Positions 14,927 to 24,025 of a stretch of 64,000 nt of DNA are shown here, in pieces; the first letter of the stretch is position 1, and each line of letters begins with the position of its first letter. A program made the translations under genes and the position numbers. The DNA comes from Nodularia sphaerocarpa UHCC 0038 (GTDB lineage: Bacteria > Cyanobacteriota > Cyanobacteriia > Cyanobacteriales > Nostocaceae), in contig NZ_CP060140.1 of the NCBI RefSeq assembly GCF_022376295.1, forward strand, positions 4,468,356 to 4,532,355, written 5' to 3'. The notes under the pieces were generated by a model that saw only the letters and a list, made by a program, of their open reading frames with translations, was not told the origin of the DNA and did not search any database.

Positions 14927-15544
14927 ATGACACCAACGGCAGAAAATGCTCAAGATGATCCACCTCGGTTTGCTAATGCTAACTTCGATATTGTGGCGAT
15001 CGCATCTTCGGCTGGGGGGTTGACTGCCCTAATTAAATTACTATCAACGTTACCAAAAGATTTTACCGCCGCGATCGCACTGGTGCAACATCTGTCTCCC
15101 CAGCATCCCTCACTCATGTCAGAGATTTTAGCACGGCACACTGCCCTGAAAGTCAAGGAGGCAGAAGAGGGAGACTCTCTTAGCCCTGGAACAGTGTATA
15201 TTGCACGACCTGATTATCACTTACTGGTGAACAGCAATGGCACACTGTCTTTATCTCAGTCAAAACCAGTACATTTTGTCCGCCCTTCGGCTGATTTGTT
15301 ATTTGCATCGGTTGCAAAAAGTTACAAAGAGCGAGCGATCGCTATTGTATTGACTGGAACGGGTAGAGACGGCGCAACGGGGGTAGAGGCTATCCATAAA
15401 ATGGGCGGTATTGTCATTGCCCAAGATAAAGAAAGTAGCGAATTTTATGGGATGCCTAATGCGACAATTAATACTGGTAATGTAGATTTTATTTTACCTT
15501 TAGATAAAATATCAGCCAGTTTGGTAGCTTTAGTTATGGGTTAA
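14927..15544 (+). CDS. Stand-alone CheB methylesterase domain protein
   Basis: A 205-residue CheB catalytic domain without a receiver domain. The Ser-His-Asp triad is visible: Ser in AIASSAGG, His in VQHLSPQHP, Asp in TGTGRDGATG. CheB removes methyl groups from or deamidates chemoreceptor glutamates. Next to CheR-PAS and a PAS kinase, it looks like one piece of the CheB-CheR-PAS-kinase fusions common in Nostocales, here as separate genes. Confidence 0.9.
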   Translation: MTPTAENAQDDPPRFANANFDIVAIASSAGGLTALIKLLSTLPKDFTAAIALVQHLSPQHPSLMSEILARHTALKVKEAEEGDSLSPGTVYIARPDYHLLVNSNGTLSLSQSKPVHFVRPSADLLFASVAKSYKERAIAIVLTGTGRDGATGVEAIHKMGGIVIAQDKESSEFYGMPNATINTGNVDFILPLDKISASLVALVMG

Positions 15545-15572
15545 AACATCGGTCATTAGCCATAAAAAAAAG

Positions 15573-15682
15573 GGCGTTGCTGAAACCAAGTATGAATTTA
15601 GGTGTAGAGACGTTCCATGGAACGTCTCTACAGGGGTTTGTACATGATCAAAATCGTGTTCATACTTCAAATCAGCAACGCC
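15573..15682. mobile_element. 110-bp MITE, GGCGTTGCTGA family, copy B
   Basis: Inverted relative to copy A, with the same GACGTTCCATGGAACGTC core. CATAAAAAAA lies just outside the left end and again beyond the right end, consistent with a target duplication. It sits between cheB and cheR. Confidence 0.85.
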
Positions 15683-15755
15683 ATAAAAAAAGCGGGAGGA
15701 TGGGGGCAAAAAACTCTCCCCTTGTCCTCTATTCCCTATTCTCGATTCCCTATTT

Positions 15756-17654
15756 ATGACTTCCGCAGAAAACAACCCTGAGTTTGAAAAACTACTTATT
15801 TATCTCAGACAAAGCCGGGGCTTTGATTTTACAGGATATAAGCGTTCAACATTGATGCGTCGGGTATGCAAACGAATGCAATCTTTGAGCATTGAAAGCT
15901 TTGAAGATTACTTAGATTATTTAGAAGTTTACCAAGACGAATTTAATCAACTGTTTAACACGATTCTGATCAACGTTACTGGCTTTTTTCGAGATATTTC
16001 AGCCTGGGAATACTTAGCAGAGCAAGTCTTACCCAATATTCTGGCGCGGAAAAATCCCTCTGAGCAAATCCGCATTTGGAGTGCTGGTTGTGCCTCTGGT
16101 GAGGAAGCTTACACTTTGGCTATACTGATGGCGGAACTTTTGGGAGCAGAAGAATTTCGCCAACGGGTAAAAATTTATGCTACAGATGTAGATGAAGAAG
16201 CCCTGAATCAAGCCCGTCAAGCGGTGTATTCAGCTAAGGATGTGCAGGTAATACCACCGGAATTGCCAGAGAAATATTTTGAGGTTATAGGAAATAACTA
16301 TGTCTTTCGCCAAGATTTACGCCGTTCGGTGATTTTTGGTCGTCATGATTTGCTGCAAGATGCGCCAATTTCTCGTTTAGACTTGTTGGTATGTCGCAAT
16401 ACACTGATGTATTTTAATTCTGAGACTCAAGGGCGAATTATGGCTCGGTTTCATTTTGCTCTCAATGATACCGGGTATCTTTTTTTGGGAAAAGCAGAGA
16501 TGCTGTTAATACATTCCAATTTATTCACCCCTGTAGACTTAAAAAATCGCATATTTAGCAAAGTATCAGGAGCGAATTTACGCGAGCGACTGCTAATTAT
16601 GGCAAATACAGTCGAAGAAGAATCTAACCATCGATTATCTCGGCATACGCGGCTGCGAGAGATGGCTTTTGATTCAGCATCCATCGCCCAAGTCGTAGTG
16701 GATATAAGTGGTATATTAGTGCTAATGAATTCCCAGGCTCGGACTGTGTTTGGTCTTTCACCCAAGGATTTAGCTCGTCCTTTTCAGGATTTAGAACTTT
16801 CCTATCGACCGGTGGAATTGCGATCGCTCATTGAACGCGCTTATGCGGAACGTCGTACTATCACCTTGACCAATGTCGAGCGCTATGTATCCAACGCAGA
16901 AATGCAATATTTGGATGTGCGAATTATACCTTTGGTAGATGTTGACAATTCTCTGTTGGGTGTTAGCATTGCTTTTCATGATGTCACCCGTTTTATTCAA
17001 CTGCAAGAAGCGTTACAACGCTCTCGACAAGAATTAGAGACGACTAACGAAGAACTCCAGTCTACTAATGAAGAATTGGAGACGACTAATGAAGAACTTC
17101 AGTCTACTAATGAAGAATTGGAGACGACTAATGAAGAACTTCAGTCTACTAATGAAGAATTGGAGACAATGAATGAAGAACTGCAATCTACCAATGAAGA
17201 ATTACAAACAATTAATAACGAACTAAGTGAACGTACCACAGAACTCAACCGCACTAATCTTTTTTTGGTGGGTATTCTCAAAAGTCTCCAAACGGGAATA
17301 GTGGTGATTGATAAAAGCTTTAATATCTTAGTTTGGAATTACATGGTTGAGGATTTGTGGGGTTTAAGAACAGAGGAAGTATTAGGAAAATCTTTATTTA
17401 GTTTAGATGTGGGGCTACCTCTTGAGCAACTGCGATCGCCTATCCGCGATTCCCTTTCTGCAAAAGAGCAGTTCCAAGAAATGATTTTAGATGCTACCAA
17501 TCGTCGGGGGAGACAAATAAAATGTTATCTGGCGATTACTCCATTGTTTGGTACAGCAATGGAAGGAGCAGTATTGATGATGACAGATGTAGAGCGAGTC
17601 AAAAGTATGATTTCTAGCAAAGAAATTTTACAAAGACGACAGCAACAGCAATAG
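15756..17654 (+). CDS. CheR methyltransferase with coiled coil and PAS domains
   Basis: A 632-residue protein. The CheR N-terminal all-alpha domain is ~5-80. The SAM-binding core is ~100-270, with WSAGCASGEEAYTLAI and CRNTLMYF. A PAS-like segment is ~300-415. A coiled coil (~420-510) is built from four 42-bp coding repeats encoding ETTNEELQSTNEEL (17037-17204). A second PAS ends the protein. CheR methylates receptor glutamates using SAM. In such fusions the coiled coil links methylation to PAS sensing. No kinase domain is attached. Confidence 0.93.
   Translation: MTSAENNPEFEKLLIYLRQSRGFDFTGYKRSTLMRRVCKRMQSLSIESFEDYLDYLEVYQDEFNQLFNTILINVTGFFRDISAWEYLAEQVLPNILARKNPSEQIRIWSAGCASGEEAYTLAILMAELLGAEEFRQRVKIYATDVDEEALNQARQAVYSAKDVQVIPPELPEKYFEVIGNNYVFRQDLRRSVIFGRHDLLQDAPISRLDLLVCRNTLMYFNSETQGRIMARFHFALNDTGYLFLGKAEMLLIHSNLFTPVDLKNRIFSKVSGANLRERLLIMANTVEEESNHRLSRHTRLREMAFDSASIAQVVVDISGILVLMNSQARTVFGLSPKDLARPFQDLELSYRPVELRSLIERAYAERRTITLTNVERYVSNAEMQYLDVRIIPLVDVDNSLLGVSIAFHDVTRFIQLQEALQRSRQELETTNEELQSTNEELETTNEELQSTNEELETTNEELQSTNEELETMNEELQSTNEELQTINNELSERTTELNRTNLFLVGILKSLQTGIVVIDKSFNILVWNYMVEDLWGLRTEEVLGKSLFSLDVGLPLEQLRSPIRDSLSAKEQFQEMILDATNRRGRQIKCYLAITPLFGTAMEGAVLMMTDVERVKSMISSKEILQRRQQQQ
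17037..17204 (+). repeat. Four 42-bp coding tandem repeats in cheR
   Basis: Units at 17037, 17079, 17121 and 17163. Units 2 and 3 are identical; the others differ by a few bases. Being 14 codons long, copy-number change keeps the frame and changes coiled-coil length by two heptads. Confidence 0.9.
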
Positions 17655-17679
17655 GAGTAATCACAGGAGAAGAAGGAAA

Positions 17680-19317
17680 ATGATTAGGGAAAATTTAGAA
17701 CAAGCCATCGCTGCGGCGCATCACCGACTGGAAAATTTAGCCGCCCGTGCTAGTCACATAGAAGAGCCGAATGCTTCTATGGAACTATTGCAAGAAGCGA
17801 TCACCGAAACAGCGATTTCTTTAGAAGAACTACACGTATTAGCGGAAGAGCTAACAGAACAAAACGAGGAATTAGTGGCTACCCGCCATCTGGTAGAAGC
17901 AGAACGCCAGTCTTACCAAGATTTATTCAATTTTGCCCCCGATGGATATTTAGTGACTGATGTTAATGGGGTAATTCAAGAAGCTAACTATGCTGCGGCT
18001 AAGTTACTACAAGTCCGCCAGTCTTACTTAATTGGGAAACCCCTTTCTGTATTTATACATCAAACAGAACTGCCAAAATTTCGCTCGTTAATGGGGAAAT
18101 TACAAGAGCAGCAAGAGCAGAAAAGCACAGAAGAGTTACGGATATTTCACAATGATGGTAAAATAGATTTTCCGGCAGAAATGACGGTTGCCCTCACTGA
18201 AGGTAATTGTGAGGGGAAAAAAGCGGGCTTGAGATGGCTATTTAGGGATATTAGCGATCGCCTCCAAGCACAGCAAAAAATCCGCGAACAGGCGGCACTG
18301 TTAGATATTACCACAGATGCAATTCTGGTCAGAGATTTGCAAAACCAAATTTTATATTGGAACCAAGGCGCAGAAAAAATTTATGGCTGGCGAGCCGAGG
18401 AAGCTATAGGAAAAAATACCTGGGAATTGTTGTCGCCAGAAGCTTCACCTCAACTCGCAGTAGCACTAAAAACTGTTTTAGAGCATGGTTCATGGTTCGG
18501 GGAATTACGAAAAGTCACCAGAAATGGTAAGTCGATCATTATTAACAGCCGTTGGACACTCATCTATGATGCAGTAGGTGCGCCCAAATCGATCATGACG
18601 GTGGACAGTGATATCACCGAGAAAAAACAGTTAGAAATACAGCTTCAGCGCGCCCAGCGATTAGAAAGCCTTGGTACTCTTACCGGTGCGATCGCTCATG
18701 ACCTGAATAATATCCTTTCGCCTATGATCACAGTAGCTCAACTTTTGCCCCTCAAACATCCCGAATTGAGTGAAAGTTCCGTAGAGATGCTCAAGTTATT
18801 GGAAACTAATAGCAAACGGGGAAATGATTTAGTCAAACAAATAGAGTCATTTACCCGCAACTTTCAAGGAATGTCCAGTAGTGACAGCAGCACTCCCCCC
18901 ATAGTAGATCAGATCAAACTGCCCACAGGAAACGGAGAATTAATTTTAGTTGTCGATGAAGAAGCAGCAATTACGCAAATCACGAAAACCACATTAGAGA
19001 TTCACAACTACAGAGTATTAATTGCCCATAATGTCATTGAAGCCCTTACCCTGTATACCCAGCACCAGCAGGACATTAAACTAGTGTTGATGGATCTGAT
19101 GATGTCATCAATGACTGGGGGAAGTGCTATTCGCACCTTGCAAATCATGAACCCGCAGGTACAAATTATTGCTATGAGTGGATTAGCTGCTGCTGAGGCT
19201 TTAACACAAGCTACCATGACAGGGATTCCCGGATTTTTAGCAAAACCTTTTACTGCGGATGAATTATTAAATTCCATACATGATGTACTTGTGTCGAAGA
19301 CGGCTTCGAGTTATTGA
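17680..19317 (+). CDS. PAS-PAS-HisKA-REC protein lacking the HATPase domain
   Basis: A 545-residue protein: coiled coil 35-75, PAS1 ~80-195, PAS2 ~205-315, HisKA ~322-397 with phospho-accepting His340 in GAIAHDLNNILSP, then REC 420-540 with Asp426, phospho-acceptor Asp472 (VLMDLMM) and Lys522 (AKPF). No HATPase_c domain (N, G1, G2 boxes) lies between HisKA and REC: only ~22 residues separate them. The protein cannot bind ATP as a normal kinase, so it may accept phosphate from a partner or be inactive. It lies 25 bases after cheR. Confidence 0.9.
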   Translation: MIRENLEQAIAAAHHRLENLAARASHIEEPNASMELLQEAITETAISLEELHVLAEELTEQNEELVATRHLVEAERQSYQDLFNFAPDGYLVTDVNGVIQEANYAAAKLLQVRQSYLIGKPLSVFIHQTELPKFRSLMGKLQEQQEQKSTEELRIFHNDGKIDFPAEMTVALTEGNCEGKKAGLRWLFRDISDRLQAQQKIREQAALLDITTDAILVRDLQNQILYWNQGAEKIYGWRAEEAIGKNTWELLSPEASPQLAVALKTVLEHGSWFGELRKVTRNGKSIIINSRWTLIYDAVGAPKSIMTVDSDITEKKQLEIQLQRAQRLESLGTLTGAIAHDLNNILSPMITVAQLLPLKHPELSESSVEMLKLLETNSKRGNDLVKQIESFTRNFQGMSSSDSSTPPIVDQIKLPTGNGELILVVDEEAAITQITKTTLEIHNYRVLIAHNVIEALTLYTQHQQDIKLVLMDLMMSSMTGGSAIRTLQIMNPQVQIIAMSGLAAAEALTQATMTGIPGFLAKPFTADELLNSIHDVLVSKTASSY

Positions 19318-19769
19318 ACCTGCTATATAAAAGTTCTCCACAGGCGTTTTTATATCATGTCCGCTTGATTACTTATTAAAAACCAAGAACCCCACCCCGC
19401 CAAAGCTACGCTTTGTCTCCCCTCCCCGCCGGCGGGGAGGGGATGAAGGGGTGGGGTGCAATGACTGTAGGAATCATAACTAATTATGCGGACATGATAT
19501 TACAGATATTTTCAGGTAAATAGACCAAACGGGGCGCAAAGCCTTGCGCCCTGACGACAGATGTAATTCAAATTCCGGCGTTCCTCTAACCAAGTATGAA
19601 TTTCAACTTCAAATCAGCACCGCCCAAATTCCTTAGCGATCAAATGACTATGAATGCTATGATAGATATTGGTATGCAATAGACTTGTGGGCGAAATATC
19701 GGAAATATATAATTAACCGCCGATTTGTGCCATAATCTGATGTCATTTACCGCATTTAAATACATATCT
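19318..19769. other. Intergenic region with two repeat elements
   Basis: Contains the TATCATGTCCGC MITE (listed separately). At about 19590-19626 lies a short remnant of the GGCGTTGCTGA family (AAGTATGAATTTCAACTTCA followed by AATCAGCACCGCCC). The tRNA-Ser gene follows. Confidence 0.6.
19352..19501. mobile_element. ~150-bp MITE, TATCATGTCCGC family, copy 1
   Basis: Terminal inverted repeats TATCATGTCCGC and GCGGACATGATA. The interior has CCCCACCCCGCCAAAGCTAC and a GC-rich CCCTCCCCGCCGGCGGGGAGGG palindrome-like centre. The second copy at 38696 shares both ends and most of the interior. Confidence 0.85.
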
Positions 19770-19854
19770 GGAGAGGTGTCCGAGTGGTTGATGGTGACGC
19801 ACTCGAAATGCGTTTTGGGGAAACCCAACGGGGGTTCGAATCCCCCCCTCTCCG
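19770..19854 (+). tRNA. tRNA-Ser (anticodon CGA)
   Basis: An 85-nt class II tRNA. The acceptor stem GGAGAGG pairs with CCTCTCC, discriminator G. The anticodon arm ACGCA-CTCGAAA-TGCGT gives CGA, reading UCG. A long variable arm (TTTTGGGGAAACCCAA) and T-arm GGGGGTTCGAATCCCCC are intact. CCA is not encoded. Confidence 0.97.
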
Positions 19855-19981
19855 TTTTCATCTCTGGTATTTTTCTCTGGGTTCAGGTTTGTTTCGGTAA
19901 ATTTGTTCCCAGTATTACTCTCTATATACCGAAAATACTGAGATTTGGGCTAAACTATTGCCATTGTGTGAGGAGTAAACA

Positions 19982-21154
19982 ATGGCAAATCAAAGAGTAG
20001 TGCAATTACTGTCATTTGGTTTTATTAGTGGCTGTTTTTCTCTAGGTATTGGTATTGGAGTATTCATTCGCTTTGGACAATTACAAGTATCAGACGCGAC
20101 AGACTCATTCACTCCACCTGCGTTATCTCCCTTAGCTGAACCAGAACCAGAACCAGAACCAACTTTTTTAGATACCATTATTATCAAAGCGGTTGGGGAT
20201 ATTATTCCTGGAACTAACTTTCCTGATCATAGATTGCCTAAGTCTCAAGATAAATTGTTACCAAAGTCTGTGCGTGAATACTTGCAAGGATCTGATATTT
20301 TGCTGGGTAACTTAGAAAGCACCTTCACCAACCATCCCTACACTGCTAAAGATATCAGTCGCGGACAAGTTTTTGCTTTTCGTTCTCCACCCAGCTATGG
20401 GAAGTTATTTGCTGAAGTGGGGTTTAATGTCTTCCATATAGCAAATAACCATGCAATGGACTTTGGACAAGTGGGTTTTCAGGATACAGTCAAAAACCTG
20501 AAAAATGTTGGTATTGCGACATTAGGTCATAAAAATCAAATTCTTTATTTAGAAGCAAATAATATGGCGATCGCCATGATTGGATTTGCTCCCTATAATA
20601 TGTATAACTCTATTCATAATCTGAGCGCAGCCCAAGCACTTGTAACTGAAGCTAAAAAAAATGCTAAAATTGTCATTGTCTCCATGCACGCTGGAGCCGA
20701 AGGAACCGCAGCACTGCACGTGAAAAATCAAACCGAGTTTTTCTATGGAGAAAACCGAGGTAATTCTATCAAGTTTGCGCGCACAGTCATAGATGCGGGA
20801 GCAGATTTAGTCCTAGGACATGGCCCTCACGTTCCCAGAGCAATGGAAATGTATCAGGGTAAATTGATAGCTTATTCTTTGGGTAACTTTATCGGATATC
20901 GGACTTTATCCACAAAAGCTGAGACTGCATACTCAATGATACTAGAAGTGAAACTAAATTCCCAAGGTGATTTAGTTGCAGGTCAAATTATCCCCGTACA
21001 TTTAAATCGACAGGGAATACCTGAAATTGACCAACGTTTTCGGACTGTGGGACTGTTGCGGAATTTAAATAAAAATGATCATCTGGTGGGACCGATAACA
21101 ATTAACGCTCAAGGGGAAATTGTCTTGGGTGATAATAATCCAGATACCCAATAG
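19982..21154 (+). CDS. CapA family protein (PGA_cap metallophosphatase fold)
   Basis: A 390-residue protein with an N-terminal membrane anchor (residues 8-28) and a short Glu/Pro repeat (PEPEPEPEP). The CapA domain shows VGDIIPG, LLGNLEST, HIANNHAMDFG, SMHAGAEG and LGHGPHVPRA, the usual metal-ligand blocks. The family was named for poly-gamma-glutamate capsule synthesis in Bacillus; in cyanobacteria the substrate is unknown. GAGGAG upstream of ATG 19982 supports the start. Confidence 0.88.
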   Translation: MANQRVVQLLSFGFISGCFSLGIGIGVFIRFGQLQVSDATDSFTPPALSPLAEPEPEPEPTFLDTIIIKAVGDIIPGTNFPDHRLPKSQDKLLPKSVREYLQGSDILLGNLESTFTNHPYTAKDISRGQVFAFRSPPSYGKLFAEVGFNVFHIANNHAMDFGQVGFQDTVKNLKNVGIATLGHKNQILYLEANNMAIAMIGFAPYNMYNSIHNLSAAQALVTEAKKNAKIVIVSMHAGAEGTAALHVKNQTEFFYGENRGNSIKFARTVIDAGADLVLGHGPHVPRAMEMYQGKLIAYSLGNFIGYRTLSTKAETAYSMILEVKLNSQGDLVAGQIIPVHLNRQGIPEIDQRFRTVGLLRNLNKNDHLVGPITINAQGEIVLGDNNPDTQ

Positions 21155-21189
21155 CATTCTTACATTTTACCATCTCCGACCAAAAAAGC

Positions 21190-21262
21190 GTAGGTTGGGT
21201 TAAGCAACGCGAAACCCAAGGCTGTTGAGAATGTTGGGTTTGGTTACGTCAACCCAACCTAC
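21190..21262. repeat. GTAGGTTGGGTT dispersed palindrome
   Basis: Bounded by GTAGGTTGGGTT and AACCCAACCTAC, as at 6038. It may act as a transcription end for the CapA gene. Confidence 0.8.
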
Positions 21263-21335
21263 ATTTTGTTGCATCAAATTAGCTGTGTCAATTCATCTTT
21301 TTTCATATAGATTGAATTTTTCACCACCGACTAAC

Positions 21336-21944
21336 TTAACTCGCGGCTAATTTACCCCAGCCCACATAAGGCAGTTTAGCAGCAGTAGCCCGAACTTCCT
21401 CAGCATTAGCCACTAACTGACCGCAAGCATCCCACGTACCCGCAATAAAAGTGCTGCGAGTGCCTTCATTCATGGTAACTTTTGCTGTATAATCACCAAT
21501 TTGCACTTCTAAAGTTTCCAGATTCACTGTCATAGCAGCTTGGGCATTGGTAGCTACCAGTTCTTGCAGTTTTTTGACTGTAACTGCATCTGCTGTCAAG
21601 CAAGGGATACCCATTGCTACACAGTTACCAAAAAAGATTTCCGCGAAACTTTCACCGATTAAAGCCTGTATTCCCCATTTAGCGATCGCCTGGGGAGCGT
21701 GTTCTCGTGATGAACCACAGCCAAAATTACGGTTAACGATTAAAACATTCGCCCCTTGATATTGGGTTTGATCAAAAGGATGTTCACCTTTTAATGCTGT
21801 GCGGTCATCGATAAATACGCCTTCGCCTAATCCATCAAAGGTGATGGCTTTCAAATAACGGGCGGGAATTATCCTATCTGTATCTATATCATCCCCAATA
21901 AGGATTATACCGCGCCCTGAGATTTTTTTAACTTCACTGACCAT
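21336..21944 (-). CDS. leuD: 3-isopropylmalate dehydratase, small subunit
   Basis: A 202-residue aconitase-swivel protein: IILIGDDIDTDRIIPARYL, NFGCGSSREHAPQA, FGNCVAMGIPCL. With LeuC it isomerises 2- to 3-isopropylmalate in leucine synthesis. An in-frame start further out (22037) would add 31 residues that run into the repeat between leuC and leuD, so ATG 21944 is preferred. Confidence 0.95.
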   Translation of the reverse strand: MVSEVKKISGRGIILIGDDIDTDRIIPARYLKAITFDGLGEGVFIDDRTALKGEHPFDQTQYQGANVLIVNRNFGCGSSREHAPQAIAKWGIQALIGESFAEIFFGNCVAMGIPCLTADAVTVKKLQELVATNAQAAMTVNLETLEVQIGDYTAKVTMNEGTRSTFIAGTWDACGQLVANAEEVRATAAKLPYVGWGKLAAS

Positions 21945-22278
21945 AAATTTAAATTTTGACTCGACTTTTGACAACAATCTAATTTGAGAAGAGATTTTCT
22001 GAAAAAATCCCCAATTTGTAGGGTGGGTTAGGCGCACAACACCAGATGTTCAAGATTAAAATTTGCTAAACTTGCGCCGTAACCCACCATTTACCTTGGC
22101 TACAAATTCTAATTTGAGAAGATTTTGAACCACAGACATATCAACGGTGTAGGGGCGGGTTAACAGATATGACCAACCAATAAACTCGCCTTTCATGTTC
22201 GTAGACAGATGAGTTATAATTTACACAAGGGCGGGCAAGATGCCCACCCCACAAGAAGATATATCTTTGATTTTCTTT
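21945..22278. repeat. leuC-leuD spacer filled with dispersed repeats
   Basis: A GTAGGGTGGGTT...AACCCACCATTTAC palindrome (about 22018-22094) and a GGGCGGGCAAGATGCCCACC copy (22225-22255). In many genomes leuC and leuD are adjacent, so these repeats probably entered the operon. Confidence 0.7.
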
Positions 22279-23682
22279 TTATAGCAACTCGCGCACATCT
22301 GAAACTTCCCCTTGGATAGCCGCAGTCGCCACCATCGCCGGACTCATTAATAATGTGCGACCAGAGGATGAACCTTGTCTACCTTTAAAGTTGCGGTTAG
22401 AAGAAGAAGCGCTGATTTGTCTACCTTGGAGTTTGTCGGGGTTCATAGCTAAACACATAGAACATCCGGGTTCACGCCACTCAAAGCCGGCTGCTTCAAA
22501 GATTTTATCCAGTCCTTCGGCTTCGGCTTCTTGCTTCACACGTTCCGAACCGGGGACAACAAAAGCTTTGACACCCTCAGCTACCTGACGACCTTTGGCA
22601 ATTTTTGCCGCTTCTCGCAAGTCGCTGATTCTGCCGTTGGTGCAACTTCCAATAAAACAGACATCAATTTTAGTGCCTTTTATCGGTTGACCGGGAAACA
22701 AATCCATGTATTGATAAGCTTCTTCCGCAATAAATCGGTCTTCTTCTAGCAATTCTTCGGGCTTGGGTATAAATTGATTTACGCCGATACCTTGACCGGG
22801 TGTAATTCCCCAAGTGACTGTGGGGGAAATATCCGCCGCGTCGAACACTACAACATCATCGTATTCGGCATCAGCATCACTCTTGATGGATTCCCACCAA
22901 GCCACAGCTTTGTCCCATTCTGCACCTTTAGGGGCGAAATCTCTACCTTTTAAGTAATCATAAGTGACTTGATCAGGGTTGACATAACCGCATCTCGCAC
23001 CGCCTTCAATGGCCATGTTGCAAACGGTCATCCGTTCTTCCATGTTCATTTGGTCAAAGGTGGTTCCTGCATATTCATACGCATAACCTACGCCACCTTT
23101 TACACCTAATGTCCGAATGATGTGCAGAATCACGTCTTTGGCGTAAACACCAGGGTTTAAAGTGCCGTTAACTTCTATTTTCCGGACTTTGAGTTTCGAT
23201 AAAGCCAGGGTTTGAGAGGCGAGAACGTCGCGGACTTGGCTCGTACCAATCCCAAATGCGATCGCACCGAATGCGCCATGACTAGATGTGTGACTATCAC
23301 CACAAGCGATGGTCATACCTGGCTGAGTCAGTCCTAGTTCTGGGGCGATGACGTGGACTATCCCTTGATTACCAGAACCGATGTTATAAAAAGTGATATT
23401 ATTTTCTTGACAGTTTTGTTCTAAAGCCTGGATCATATCTTCTGCCAAGCTGTCAATAAATGGTCGAGCTTGATTTTCAGTCGGGACGATGTGATCGACT
23501 GTGGCTATAGTTCGTTCTGGAAACAGCATCTTCAGACCCCTTTCCCGCAACATGGCAAAGGCTTGGGGACTGGTGACTTCGTGAATCAGGTGAAGCCCGA
23601 TAAATAGTTGCGTCAGCCCTGAAGGAAGTGTTCCAACGGTGTGTAAGTTCCAAACTTTATCAAACAGGGTGCCTTTGCTCAT
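22279..23682 (-). CDS. leuC: 3-isopropylmalate dehydratase, large subunit
   Basis: A 467-residue protein of normal length with the [4Fe-4S] ligands in FIGSCTNGRISD and EPGCSMCLAMNPD. The substrate-site block CGDSHTSSHGAFGAIAFGIG is also present. It works with LeuD, encoded downstream on the same strand. Confidence 0.97.
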   Translation of the reverse strand: MSKGTLFDKVWNLHTVGTLPSGLTQLFIGLHLIHEVTSPQAFAMLRERGLKMLFPERTIATVDHIVPTENQARPFIDSLAEDMIQALEQNCQENNITFYNIGSGNQGIVHVIAPELGLTQPGMTIACGDSHTSSHGAFGAIAFGIGTSQVRDVLASQTLALSKLKVRKIEVNGTLNPGVYAKDVILHIIRTLGVKGGVGYAYEYAGTTFDQMNMEERMTVCNMAIEGGARCGYVNPDQVTYDYLKGRDFAPKGAEWDKAVAWWESIKSDADAEYDDVVVFDAADISPTVTWGITPGQGIGVNQFIPKPEELLEEDRFIAEEAYQYMDLFPGQPIKGTKIDVCFIGSCTNGRISDLREAAKIAKGRQVAEGVKAFVVPGSERVKQEAEAEGLDKIFEAAGFEWREPGCSMCLAMNPDKLQGRQISASSSNRNFKGRQGSSSGRTLLMSPAMVATAAIQGEVSDVRELL

Positions 23683-23767
23683 ACAAAAATCGTTATTTCA
23701 CGAGTTAGAGCTACCATCGTATCAAAAAAGTGTCCGGCTTTTGCAGTTTTTCCAAAGGGCTGTTCCT

Positions 23768-23953
23768 ATGATGATCACTACCTGTGTATTTTCTGCGTTG
23801 CTTGATGGTAAATATCGTTTTCAATTCATTTCGTTAGCAATAGATTTACTGCGATATCAGGAGTTAGAACAAGCTTATCGTGAAGCTGCGGCGGAATTTA
23901 ACCTAGAATGGGATTTGAGCGTAGGGGATGGGCTGACAGATGAAATGTGGTGA
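23768..23953 (+). CDS. Small hypothetical protein
   Basis: A 61-residue reading frame starting M-M-I-T-T-C with a helical acidic C-terminal half (LEQAYREAAAEFNLEWDLSV). The frame extends upstream to 23639, but that part overlaps leuC antisense and is unlikely to be coding. The helix-rich tail resembles small antitoxin-like proteins, but no toxin gene is adjacent. Low certainty. Confidence 0.4.
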   Translation: MMITTCVFSALLDGKYRFQFISLAIDLLRYQELEQAYREAAAEFNLEWDLSVGDGLTDEMW

Positions 23954-24025
23954 AAAATACTTTGCAATAGGATGTCAAGTATTTTTGCTTTTAGCTGTTG
24001 TGTTTAGTCACATATACAGATGATC

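Noticed and set aside
19640..20000. Two reading frames overlapping the tRNA-Ser gene on both strands
   Set aside because: They cross a clear tRNA gene and the CapA start; chance frames.
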